Origin: Comamonas avium
GTDB taxonomy: Bacteria; Pseudomonadota; Gammaproteobacteria; Burkholderiales; Burkholderiaceae_C
Direction: 5' to 3'
DNA: 64,000 bases
NCBI RefSeq assembly: GCF_014836675.1
Contig: NZ_JACSQK010000004.1
Span: 248,001-312,000, forward strand
Below, one piece after another: positions 39,174 to 47,341 of this stretch. Under the pieces are notes generated by a model that was not told the origin of the DNA, ran no database searches, and saw nothing but the letters and a program-made list of their open reading frames with translations. Position 1 is the first letter of the stretch; each line of letters opens with the position of its first letter. Made by a program: the position numbers and the translations under genes.

Positions 39174-40598
39174 TTAGTCGCAGTGCTTTTGAATATAGGC
39201 CTTGACCTGCTCTACATCCGATGCCATTACGACCACACGCTTGGGCAAATCTTCAATGCCTTCAAACTTGGCCGGGCGCTCGGGCTGGCGGTTCAGCGCT
39301 TCTTCAATCGTGGCCGCAAACTTGATGGGCAAGGCGGTTTCCAGCACGATCATGGGCTCTGCACGCAAGTGCTCGCGCGCCACCTTCACGCCGTCGGCGG
39401 TGTGCGTGTCGATCATCTGGCCAAAGCGTTCAAACGTGTCTTTGATGGTTGCCAGACGGTCTGCGTGTGTGCTTTTTCCGCTGACAAAGCCGTACTTGGT
39501 GGCCGCGTCCTGAAAGCAGACGTCCGCGCTTAAATCAAACTTGCCTTGCTGGCCCACACCTTGCGTAAACAGCAGCTTGGTGCGCTGGCCATCGCGGCCC
39601 ACCAGATCAAATACAAAGCGCTCAAAGTTGCTCGCCTTGGAGATGTCCATCGAAGGGCTGGACGTCTCGTAGGTATGGGCTGCGCCACGCACCTGGTAGA
39701 CGCCTGTGCGGAAGAACTCGTCCAGCACATCATTTTCATTGGTGGCCACCACCAGCTTGGCAATTGGCAGGCCCATCTGGCGCGCCACATGGCCTGCGCA
39801 GATATTGCCAAAGTTACCGCTGGGCACGGTAAAGCTCACCTTTTCTTCGTTGCGCGAGGTGGCTTGCAGATAGCCGGCGAAGTAATACACCACCTGGGCC
39901 AGCAGCCGCGCCCAGTTGATGGAGTTGACGGTACCAATCTTATACTCGGCCTTGAAAGCGTGGTCGTTGCTCACCGCCTTGACGATGTCCTGGCAGTCAT
40001 CAAACACGCCTTCAATAGCGATGTTGTGGATGTTTTCATCCTGCAGACTGAACATTTGTGCCTGCTGGAAGGGGCTCATGCGCCCGTTCGGGCTGGTCAT
40101 GAACACGCGTACACCCTTTTTGCCGCGCATGGCGTATTCCGCCGCGCTGCCGGTGTCACCGCTGGTGGCACCCAGAATGTTCAGTTCTGCGCCACGGCGA
40201 GCCAGCTCGTATTCAAACAGGTTGCCCAGCAGTTGCATCGCCATGTCCTTGAAGGCCAGCGTGGGGCCATTGGACAGGGCTTCAATCAGCAAATTACCGT
40301 CGAGCGTGCGCACAGGCACGATGGCTTTCGTGCCAAACACTTCTTCGGTGTACGTCTTGGCGCACAGCGCACGCAGATCATCAGCGGGAATATCGTCGAT
40401 GTACAGCGACAGAATTTCAAACGCCAGCGCAGCGTAGCCTTGAGAGGCCAGAACTTCGCGCAACTGGGTCAGTTTGGCATCGTTGATCTGGGGGTACTCG
40501 ACAGGCAGGTACAGGCCACCATCAGGGGCCAGTCCTTCGAGCAAGATGTCGCAAAAGCGTTTGCGGTCTGCATGACCACGGGTGGACAAATACAACAT
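39174..40598 (-). CDS. thrC: Threonine synthase
   Basis: PLP enzyme that turns O-phosphohomoserine into threonine. The 474 residues start MLYLSTRGHADRKRFCDILL, typical of the long (class I, E. coli-like) form. PLP lysine is Lys117 in GPTLAFKDMAMQ. The phosphate-binding GATSGDTGSAAEYAMRGK follows. It is downstream of hom, separated by a 155-base gap that holds a GC-rich repeat. Confidence 0.97.
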   Translation of the reverse strand: MLYLSTRGHADRKRFCDILLEGLAPDGGLYLPVEYPQINDAKLTQLREVLASQGYAALAFEILSLYIDDIPADDLRALCAKTYTEEVFGTKAIVPVRTLDGNLLIEALSNGPTLAFKDMAMQLLGNLFEYELARRGAELNILGATSGDTGSAAEYAMRGKKGVRVFMTSPNGRMSPFQQAQMFSLQDENIHNIAIEGVFDDCQDIVKAVSNDHAFKAEYKIGTVNSINWARLLAQVVYYFAGYLQATSRNEEKVSFTVPSGNFGNICAGHVARQMGLPIAKLVVATNENDVLDEFFRTGVYQVRGAAHTYETSSPSMDISKASNFERFVFDLVGRDGQRTKLLFTQGVGQQGKFDLSADVCFQDAATKYGFVSGKSTHADRLATIKDTFERFGQMIDTHTADGVKVAREHLRAEPMIVLETALPIKFAATIEEALNRQPERPAKFEGIEDLPKRVVVMASDVEQVKAYIQKHCD

Positions 40599-40654
40599 AA
40601 AAATTCCTTGTCAGTTGCCACAAAGCGCTGCACATGAAACCGGCGCGCTGCAAC

Positions 40655-40750
40655 TCAAAGACACCGCGCAAGGGCTGCCCCACAGCGCTGATGTCGTCCC
40701 CCTCGCGCACAGCGAGAGAGGGGTGAAGCGGCAAAGCCGCTCAGGGGGTG
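40655..40750 (-). repeat. GC-rich structured intergenic repeat between hom and thrC
   Basis: On the minus strand it begins CACCCCCTGAGCGG, has a small hairpin (GCGGCTTTGCCGC), a second pairing CCCCTCTCTCGC with GCGAGGGGG, and ends GGGGCAGCCCTTGCGCGG. The last part resembles the dnaK-dnaJ spacer (GGGGTCTTGCGCGGCG). Such GC-rich blocks look like a dispersed family in this genome. Confidence 0.55.
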
Positions 40751-40753
40751 CAA

Positions 40754-42088
40754 TCAGTTCAACTCTTCTTTGCGAATCCGCGTGATGGGTGTCAGCACCG
40801 TGGACAACGCCTGGATCTCCGCCAGTGCCTTGTCCATATCGCCTTCACGGGTGTCATGCGTCAAGATGATCAGATCCGTCTGGGTTGAGCCCTCACCACC
40901 GACTTCATCGGCTTCGCGCTGAATCACAGCATCAATGCTGATACCGGCATTTGCCAGCAGCGTTGTGATTTTGGCCAGTACACCGGCCTCGTCCGCCACG
41001 CGGATACGCAGGTAATAGCTGGTCACCACATCGGCCATTGCCAGCACAGGCAGTTCGTGGCCAGCAGCGGCCAAGGTATGGCTCTGGAAAGCCAGTGCAG
41101 GCACGCTGTAGGCTGGATCAGCACCGTGCAGGCGGGCAATATCCACCAAGTCCGCAATCACGGCCGAGGCCGTGGGCTCGGAGCCCGCGCCCTTGCCGTA
41201 GTACAGCGTGGTGCCCACAGCATCACCATTGACCACCACAGCGTTCATCGCGCCTTCAACATTGGCGATCAGGCGCTTGGCTGGAATCAGCGAAGGGTGA
41301 ACACGCAGCTCAACCCCCTTGTCGGTGCGCTTGGTGATGCCCAGCAGCTTGATGCGATAGCCCAGTTGCTCGGCGTACTTGATGTCTGCACCAGCCAGCT
41401 TGGTGATGCCTTCCACGTAAGCCTTGTCAAACTGCACCGGAATGCCAAAGGCAATGGCGCTCATCAGCGTGACCTTGTGCGCTGCATCGACCCCTTCGAT
41501 GTCGAAGGTGGGGTCCGCTTCGGCGTAGCCCAGACGCTGTGCTTCCTTGAGCACCACGTCAAAGTCCAGACCCTTGTCACGCATTTCGGACAGGATGAAG
41601 TTGGTTGTGCCGTTGATGATGCCAGCCACCCACTGGATGGAATTGGCAGTCAAGCCTTCGCGCAGCGCCTTGATGATCGGAATGCCACCGGCCACAGCCG
41701 CTTCGTAGGCCACGATCACACCCTTGTCGGCCGCAGCCTTGAAAATTTCTGTGCCGTGTACGGCCAGCAGCGCCTTGTTGGCCGTTACCACGTGCTTGCC
41801 AGCGGCAATTGCTTCCAGCACCAGTGCCTTGGCAATGCCATAGCCACCAATGAGCTCCACTACCACGTCAATTTCAGGGTTGGCAATGACTTCACGGGCG
41901 TCGCCCACCACTTTGACAGCATCACCCACGACTTGCTTGGCGCGCGTCGTGTCCAAGTCGGCCACCATGGCAATCTCAATGCCGCGACCCGCACGGCGGC
42001 GGATCTCTTCCTGGTTGCGCTGCAGCACGTTGAAAGTGCCACTGCCTACGGTGCCAATGCCCAGAAGGCCTACTTGGATCGGTTTCAT
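40754..42088 (-). CDS. hom: Homoserine dehydrogenase
   Basis: NAD(P)-dependent enzyme of the aspartate pathway (aspartate semialdehyde to homoserine). The 444 residues start MKPIQVGLLGIGTVGSG with the GxGxxG nucleotide loop. The catalytic region GIINGTTNFILSEM is near 175-188. The C-terminal ACT domain (YYLRIRVADEAGVLAKITTL) predicts feedback control by threonine. ATG at 42088 is chosen; the longer frame to 42112 overlaps a repeat. It is a monofunctional enzyme without an aspartokinase domain. Confidence 0.97.
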   Translation of the reverse strand: MKPIQVGLLGIGTVGSGTFNVLQRNQEEIRRRAGRGIEIAMVADLDTTRAKQVVGDAVKVVGDAREVIANPEIDVVVELIGGYGIAKALVLEAIAAGKHVVTANKALLAVHGTEIFKAAADKGVIVAYEAAVAGGIPIIKALREGLTANSIQWVAGIINGTTNFILSEMRDKGLDFDVVLKEAQRLGYAEADPTFDIEGVDAAHKVTLMSAIAFGIPVQFDKAYVEGITKLAGADIKYAEQLGYRIKLLGITKRTDKGVELRVHPSLIPAKRLIANVEGAMNAVVVNGDAVGTTLYYGKGAGSEPTASAVIADLVDIARLHGADPAYSVPALAFQSHTLAAAGHELPVLAMADVVTSYYLRIRVADEAGVLAKITTLLANAGISIDAVIQREADEVGGEGSTQTDLIILTHDTREGDMDKALAEIQALSTVLTPITRIRKEELN

Positions 42089-42117
42089 AAGTCTCTTACG
42101 CTTGTACGTCAAAAAGG

Positions 42118-42149
42118 GCTGTAGCGCTTATGGAGTCTGCGCTTACAGC
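42118..42149. repeat. Short inverted repeat between alaA and hom
   Basis: GCTGTAGCGC and its near-complement GCGCTTACAGC around a short centre. The flank AGCTATCAGAAAAA resembles the right flank of the 76-bp element at 63445 (AGCTATTAAAAAG), so this may be an internally deleted copy. Confidence 0.45.
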
Positions 42150-42161
42150 TATCAGAAAAAT

Positions 42162-43454
42162 TTAGGCAGCCACTTGCAGTTTGGCTTTGCCTTTGCTTGC
42201 CGCTGCTGTTGCACTGACCACCAGCTTGTCGGTGTCGTGACGCTGGCGGTATTTGGCCAAGAAGGCGGCCAGGCGATTGATCGCCTCGCGCAGATCGGCC
42301 TCATGCGGCAGGAACACAATGCGAAAGTGGTCTGGATTGGGCCAGTTAAAGCCGGTGCCCTGCACCAGCATGACCTTGGTTTCCTGCAGTACTTCCAGGA
42401 AAAACTCCTGGTCGTTCTTGATCGGATAAATCTCAGGGTCCAGCCGCGGGAACATGTACAGCGCGCCCTGTGGCTTCACGCAGCTCACCCCGGGAATCGC
42501 GTTGATCAACTCCCACGCCAGGTCACGCTGCACGCGCAGGCGGCCGCCTTCGCACACCAAGTCGTCAATACTCTGGTGACCGCCCAGTGCCGTCTGCACA
42601 GCCCACTGACCGGGCACGTTGGCGCACAGACGCATGTTGGAGAGCATGTTCAGGCCCTCGATGTAGTCCTTGGCAGGCTTCTTGTCACCCGAGACCACCA
42701 TCCAGCCTGCACGGTAGCCGCAGCTGCGGTAGGCCTTGGACAGGGAGTTGAAGGTCAGCGTCAGCACGTCTTGCGACAAGCTGGCCAGCGGGGTGTGCTT
42801 GGCGCCGTCATACAAAACCTTGTCATAGACCTCGTCGGCAAAAATCACCAGCCCGTGCTCACGCGCCAGCGCCACAATCTCAAGCAGCAACTCGGTGGAA
42901 TACAGCGCACCCGTGGGGTTATTGGGGTTGATCACCACAATGCCCTTGGTGCGGGGTGTGATCTTGGCGCGGATATCTGCCATGCTGGGCATCCAGCCAT
43001 TGGCTTCATCGCACATGTAATGCACAGGAGTGCCGCCCGACAGGCTGGTAGCCGCCGTCCACAGTGGGTAATCGGGTGCAGGCAGCAGCATTTCATCGCC
43101 GTTGTCCAGCAAGGCATTGGTGGCCATGCTGATCAGCTCAGAGGCCCCATTGCCCAGGTAAATATCATCCAGCGTCACGCCTTTGATGCCCTGGTGCTGG
43201 GTTTCATGCATGACAGCCTTGCGTGCGGCAAAAATACCTTTGCTGTCCGTATAACCGGCCGAGTTGGGCAGGTTGCGAATCATGTCCTGCTGGATTTCTT
43301 CTGGCGCATCAAAACCGAACACGGCCAAATTACCAATGTTCAGCTTGATAATTTTGTGCCCGTCTTCTTCCATCTGTTTGGCCGCATCCATGATCGGCCC
43401 TCGAATGTCATAACAAACGTTTGCCAGCTTTGCAGATTTTTGGACAGTCTTCAT
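42162..43454 (-). CDS. alaA: Alanine aminotransferase-type PLP enzyme (AlaA-like)
   Basis: 430-residue class I aminotransferase. From ATG at 43454 it reads MKTVQKSAKLANVCYDIRGP, the AlaA/YfbQ start. NIGNLAVFGF and SAGYTDSKGIFAARKA follow. VINPNNPTGALYS lies near 180, and the PLP lysine sits in NSLSKAYRSCGYRAGW near 239. It likely makes alanine from pyruvate. The longer frame up to 43619 covers the opposite gene's promoter and is rejected. It stands upstream of hom and thrC, perhaps one operon. Confidence 0.93.
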   Translation of the reverse strand: MKTVQKSAKLANVCYDIRGPIMDAAKQMEEDGHKIIKLNIGNLAVFGFDAPEEIQQDMIRNLPNSAGYTDSKGIFAARKAVMHETQHQGIKGVTLDDIYLGNGASELISMATNALLDNGDEMLLPAPDYPLWTAATSLSGGTPVHYMCDEANGWMPSMADIRAKITPRTKGIVVINPNNPTGALYSTELLLEIVALAREHGLVIFADEVYDKVLYDGAKHTPLASLSQDVLTLTFNSLSKAYRSCGYRAGWMVVSGDKKPAKDYIEGLNMLSNMRLCANVPGQWAVQTALGGHQSIDDLVCEGGRLRVQRDLAWELINAIPGVSCVKPQGALYMFPRLDPEIYPIKNDQEFFLEVLQETKVMLVQGTGFNWPNPDHFRIVFLPHEADLREAINRLAAFLAKYRQRHDTDKLVVSATAAASKGKAKLQVAA

Positions 43455-43624
43455 GGAAATATGCCACCTATATGCTTTAACAGCGCCAAGGCACGCCCGC
43501 GCCTCGGTGAAACCTATAATTTGACCACACTTCGGGCCCACGCCCTCCCCGCATAATACGGTGCCATGCTGCTGGTATTCAGAGCCATCGCTGCGGGGTA
43601 GTTCAAGCACAAGGAACAAGCCCC

Positions 43625-43993
43625 ATGAAACTCCACGCTGATCCCTCTGACGTTCAAATGGTGACCGCTTATGGCCCGGGCTGGATAACGATCAACAAGC
43701 AAGAGCACAAAGGCAATCTGCTGGTGGGCTCCACCGGCTTTCTGCGCCCCTGGAACTGTGCCAATTTCGAGTCGCTCACGGCCGAGCACTTTGCAGAGCT
43801 TGCGCAGTTGAATGCAGAGCTCATCATCTTTGGCAGCGGCAGCAAATTGCGCTTTGTTCACCCCTCATGGCTGCAGCCCCTGATGCAAAAGCGCATAGGC
43901 CTGGAAACCATGGATACCCATGCAGCCTGCCGCACTTACAACGTTTTGGCAGGAGAAGGCCGCATCGTGATAGCCGCACTCATGTTGGAGTAA
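43625..43993 (+). CDS. Mth938-like domain protein (NDUFAF3 family)
   Basis: 122 residues of the DUF498 fold: VQMVTAYGPGWITINKQEH at the start, HFAELAQLNAELIIFGSGSK in the middle, and LETMDTHAACRTYNVLAGEG near the end. In eukaryotes the homologue NDUFAF3 helps assemble complex I; the bacterial role is unclear. The gene is divergent from alaA. Confidence 0.88.
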   Translation: MKLHADPSDVQMVTAYGPGWITINKQEHKGNLLVGSTGFLRPWNCANFESLTAEHFAELAQLNAELIIFGSGSKLRFVHPSWLQPLMQKRIGLETMDTHAACRTYNVLAGEGRIVIAALMLE

Positions 43994-44014
43994 TATCCGC
44001 ATGGGGGTCGTCAA

Positions 44015-44036
44015 ATTTTACGTTTCAGGGTAAAAT
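44015..44036. repeat. Inverted repeat upstream of the peroxiredoxin gene
   Basis: ATTTTAC-8 bases-GTAAAAT, 22 bases after the Mth938-like stop and 93 bases before the peroxiredoxin start. It could be a weak terminator or an operator; nothing else is recognised in the 135-base gap. Confidence 0.35.
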
Positions 44037-44128
44037 CTCAGGTTGCGGTCGGGGGCGTACTTATCCATAAAAGCAATACTCCTACACCCCTCGGCATTCC
44101 AACGACTACTCCCGAGAGATAAAAGCGC

Positions 44129-44617
44129 ATGGCGATCGTTGTCAATAAAGCCCTTCCCGAATTTGAAGCCAATGCTACAGGTGGCGTGAAGGTATCCAAC
44201 ACCTCGCATACAGGCCAGATTCTGATCTTGTACTTCTACCCGAAGGACAACACCCCTGGATGCACTACCGAAGCCATGCAGTTCCGTGACAAGTTCAAGG
44301 ACTTCGAAAAGGCAGGCGCTGTGGTGTTCGGCGTTTCTCGCGACAACATGAACTCGCACAACGACTTCAAGACCAAGCTCGAGTTGCCGTTTGAGCTGAT
44401 CGCAGACACCGAAGAAAAGATGTGCCACATGTTTGGCGTAGTCAAGAACAAGATCATGTACGGCAAGAAGGTCAAGGGCATTGAGCGCTCAACTTTCCTG
44501 GTCGACACCAATGGTCTTTTGGCCCAGGAGTGGCGTGGTCTGAAAGTACCCGGTCACGTGGACGAAGTACTCAAGGCCGTCAAGGGCCTGAAGGCTGCAG
44601 CCAAGAAGGCAGCTTAA
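44129..44617 (+). CDS. bcp: Thioredoxin-dependent peroxiredoxin (Bcp/PrxQ)
   Basis: Cytosolic peroxidase reducing hydrogen and organic peroxides, 162 residues. The peroxidatic Cys45 is in YPKDNTPGCTTEAMQF. The usual PrxQ resolving Cys five residues later is replaced by Met50, so resolution must use another Cys (Cys99 in EEKMCHMFG is the obvious one) or an external thiol. The C-terminus is Lys/Ala-rich. A strong terminator follows. Confidence 0.94.
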   Translation: MAIVVNKALPEFEANATGGVKVSNTSHTGQILILYFYPKDNTPGCTTEAMQFRDKFKDFEKAGAVVFGVSRDNMNSHNDFKTKLELPFELIADTEEKMCHMFGVVKNKIMYGKKVKGIERSTFLVDTNGLLAQEWRGLKVPGHVDEVLKAVKGLKAAAKKAA

Positions 44618-44718
44618 ACCCCACACACTTGGTGCCGCCTCCTTGGCGCGCACCAAGACATGCATAATGGGCCGCATGCCTTTGCGCGTTTTCACCCAGC
44701 ATTGCAATTCTTATCTCC

Positions 44719-44758
44719 AAAGCCGCTCGGGCCTGTGCCCAGCGGCTTTGTGTTTTTT
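44719..44758 (+). terminator. Rho-independent terminator after bcp
   Basis: AAAGCCGCT-c-GGGC-CTGT-GCCC-AGCGGCTTT followed by TGTTTTTT. It lies about 100 bases after bcp and 31 before the phoH start, so phoH must be transcribed either by read-through or from a promoter overlapping the terminator. Confidence 0.8.
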
Positions 44759-44788
44759 ACAGCCCTAAAAACAAGGACTGAATCACGT

Positions 44789-46654
44789 ATGCCACTGCCT
44801 CCAGCCCCCACCAAGCGTGCTGCACGCGTTGCCAAAGAAGCTTTTGATGTGACCGCCCGCGCCAGCAAGCGCGCCGCCGCAGCCAAGCCACCTGTGATTG
44901 AGCTGGACGATGAGCCCGTTGCAATCAGCAGCGCCTCCATGGTCGATACCAGCACCCCAAAAGCCTCACGCAGCAACAAGAAGACAAGCGCTGCACCGTT
45001 GGCCAGTGCCGCAACCACGGCAGCAGCCCAAAGTCTGGCCCGTCAACGCGCTGCGGTTCAGGCCAGCGCACCCCAGCCTCTGCCCAAAACCGCACGCCAG
45101 CAACCAGCAGCACCCGCTCCTGTTGCGGCTGTCGCAGCAACTCAGTTGCCTGCAGCCACAGCACCTGCAGCGCCTAAACACGCGCGCAAAGCATCTGCCG
45201 CCACCACTCCTGCCGCAACACCAACAGCGGCGCCAGTGCGCAGCAGTAAAAAACGCAGCGCCCAGTCGTGCCTGTTTGTGCTGGACACCAATGTGCTGCT
45301 GCACGACCCCACCAGCATCTTCCGCTTTCAAGAGCACGACATCTTCCTGCCTATGGTGGTTCTGGAAGAGTTGGATGCTCACAAGCGCGGCATGACCGAA
45401 GTGGCCCGCAATGGCCGTCAAGTCAGCCGCACGCTGGATGCCCTGGTTGATGCCCAGCAAGAAGCTGATCTGGCTGCAGGTTTGCGCTTGGATGCCAGTG
45501 GACACAAGGGCGCGACGGGTCATTTGTTTTTCCAGACCGTGCCACTGGACTACAAATTGCCCTCCAGCTTGCCGCAAGGCAAGGCTGACAACCAGATTCT
45601 GGGCGTGGTGCAGGCGCTGCGCGAAGCCAAGAAAAACCAGCAAGAAGTGATTTTGGTGTCCAAAGACATCAATATGCGCGTCAAGGCGCGCGCTCTGGGT
45701 TTGCCTGCCGAGGACTACCGCAACGACAAGACGCTGGACGATGGCGACCTGCTGTACACCGGCAGCCTGGCATTGCCCGCAGATTTTTGGCGCAAGGCCA
45801 AGAATGTTGAAAGCTGGCAAGAGGCTGGCCGCAGCTTCTACCGCTTGAGCGGCGCCATCACCAACCAGATGCTGGTGAACCAGTATGTCTATTTTGAAGC
45901 GCCCAGCGAGACCAGCCTGCACGCACGTGTTGCCGAAATCCGCGATACCACCGTGGTACTGGAGACGCTGCGCGACTACAGCAGCAGCAAGCACAGCGTG
46001 TGGGGGGTGAGTGCACGCAACCGCGAACAGAACTTTGCCCTGAACCTGCTGATGGACCCTGATGTGGACTTTGTCACGCTGACAGGCACCGCCGGCACTG
46101 GCAAGACCTTGATGGCCCTGGCTGCCGGTCTGTCTCAGGTACTGGACGAGCGCCGCTACACCGAAATCATCATGACCCGGGCCACCGTCAGTGTGGGCGA
46201 AGACATCGGCTTTCTGCCCGGCACGGAAGAAGAGAAGATGGGGCCCTGGATGGGCGCGCTGGATGACAACCTGGAGTTTCTGGCCAAGGGCGACGGCGGC
46301 AACCCCGGTGAATGGGGCCGCTCAGCCACCAATGAGCTGATTCGCAGCCGCATCAAAATCAAGAGCATGAACTTCATGCGAGGCCGTACGTTCTTGAACA
46401 AGTACGTCATCATCGATGAAGCGCAGAACTTGACACCCAAACAGATGAAGACACTCATCACACGCGCGGGCCCGGGCACCAAGATCATCTGCATGGGCAA
46501 CCTGGCACAGATCGATACGCCGTATCTGACGGAAGGCAGCTCAGGTTTGACGTTTGCGGTGGACCGCTTCAAGGGCTGGCAGCATGGCGGCCATATCCAG
46601 CTGGCACGCGGCGAGCGTTCGCGTCTGGCTGACTTTGCCAGCGAGGTGCTGTAA
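44789..46654 (+). CDS. PIN-domain/PhoH-family ATPase
   Basis: 621 residues in three parts. A disordered Ala/Pro/Lys-rich N-terminus (1-155). A PIN nuclease domain with acidic residues (LDTNVLLHDP near 164, VVLEELDAHKRG, DNQILGVV). A PhoH-type P-loop ATPase with LTGTAGTGKTLMALAAG near 430 and YVIIDEAQNLTP near 539. Family members (YlaK/PhoH2-like) couple RNA unwinding with RNA cleavage. ATG at 44789 follows the terminator; the extension to 44660 runs through it and is rejected. Confidence 0.92.
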   Translation: MPLPPAPTKRAARVAKEAFDVTARASKRAAAAKPPVIELDDEPVAISSASMVDTSTPKASRSNKKTSAAPLASAATTAAAQSLARQRAAVQASAPQPLPKTARQQPAAPAPVAAVAATQLPAATAPAAPKHARKASAATTPAATPTAAPVRSSKKRSAQSCLFVLDTNVLLHDPTSIFRFQEHDIFLPMVVLEELDAHKRGMTEVARNGRQVSRTLDALVDAQQEADLAAGLRLDASGHKGATGHLFFQTVPLDYKLPSSLPQGKADNQILGVVQALREAKKNQQEVILVSKDINMRVKARALGLPAEDYRNDKTLDDGDLLYTGSLALPADFWRKAKNVESWQEAGRSFYRLSGAITNQMLVNQYVYFEAPSETSLHARVAEIRDTTVVLETLRDYSSSKHSVWGVSARNREQNFALNLLMDPDVDFVTLTGTAGTGKTLMALAAGLSQVLDERRYTEIIMTRATVSVGEDIGFLPGTEEEKMGPWMGALDDNLEFLAKGDGGNPGEWGRSATNELIRSRIKIKSMNFMRGRTFLNKYVIIDEAQNLTPKQMKTLITRAGPGTKIICMGNLAQIDTPYLTEGSSGLTFAVDRFKGWQHGGHIQLARGERSRLADFASEVL

Positions 46655-47056
46655 ATGGCGATCAGCTGGGTTACTGCCCTCAAACTGGTGCCCTGGGGGG
46701 ATGTCATTCAAGCGGCACCCTCAGTGCTCAAGGCCGCCAAGGGCCTGATGAAAAAGAGCCCTGAAGAGGAAGCCGCCTACATTCACGCCACAACGCCTGC
46801 ACCGAACGCACAAGCCCTGCCGGGCAGCGCCGGTGAGCTGGCGCTGCAGCAGGTAGCACAGCTGGAGGCACGCATCCAGCAGCTGGAGAATGCGCAACGC
46901 GCCTCTGCCCTGGTGCTGGAAAAGATGGCCGAGCAGCAGGCGCAAATCGTCAAGACCGTGGGCTTGCTGCGCACGGGTGCCACACGCCTGGCATGGGCCT
47001 GCGGCATTCTCAGCGTTTTGGTGGTGGGTTTGCTGATTGCCGTTATTCGCATGTAA
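46655..47056 (+). CDS. Hypothetical coiled-coil membrane-anchored protein
   Basis: 133 residues. The N-terminus is amphipathic (MAISWVTALKLVPWGDVIQA); a coiled coil spans about 63-100 (LALQQVAQLEARIQQLENAQ and on), and one C-terminal helix crosses the membrane (LAWACGILSVLVVGLLIAVI). The ATG directly abuts the phoH stop, so the pair is coupled. It might tether PhoH to the membrane, but that is only a guess. A terminator follows. Confidence 0.75.
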   Translation: MAISWVTALKLVPWGDVIQAAPSVLKAAKGLMKKSPEEEAAYIHATTPAPNAQALPGSAGELALQQVAQLEARIQQLENAQRASALVLEKMAEQQAQIVKTVGLLRTGATRLAWACGILSVLVVGLLIAVIRM

Positions 47057-47067
47057 ATAAAAAAAGA

Positions 47068-47143
47068 AGCTACCAACGCAAGTGCAGCAACGATTTCAGA
47101 TACAAAATTATCTGAAATCTATGAACAGCAAGCGTTAGCAGCT
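47068..47143 (+). repeat. 76-bp intergenic element, copy 2
   Basis: AGCTACCAACGC at the left and GCAAGCGTTAGCAGCT at the right, so the ends are inverted repeats. The centre has a perfect 11-base palindrome GATTTCAGATA / TATCTGAAATC. About 49 of 76 positions match the copy at 63445 without gaps. Confidence 0.75.
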
Positions 47144-47162
47144 CACTTTAAAATCACTAAAC

Positions 47163-47197
47163 AAAAAAGGCCTTGTCATGCAGACAAGGCCTTTTTT
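47163..47197. terminator. Bidirectional terminator between the phoH unit and dnaB
   Basis: Perfect 15-base stem AAAAAAGGCCTTGTC with its complement and a 5-base loop; T6 on both strands, then CTTTTT on the plus strand. The remaining 144 bases up to dnaB hold nothing recognisable. Confidence 0.93.
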
Positions 47198-47341
47198 CTT
47201 TTTCGCACTCAGATCTGTGCGCAGCAAACACCACCGACCTGCCCCCCCACAGGAACACCTTGGCGACTAGACACGAAGCCCACCCCTGGGCAACGGTGCA
47301 ACAAAGCCCGGCACGGCATATCCACCGCCGCCTGGGCAGTG

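Noticed and set aside
40599..42162. Threonine-type leader peptide/attenuator at hom or thrC
   Set aside because: No short frame rich in Thr/Ile codons with alternative hairpins; the gap contains a GC-rich dispersed repeat instead.
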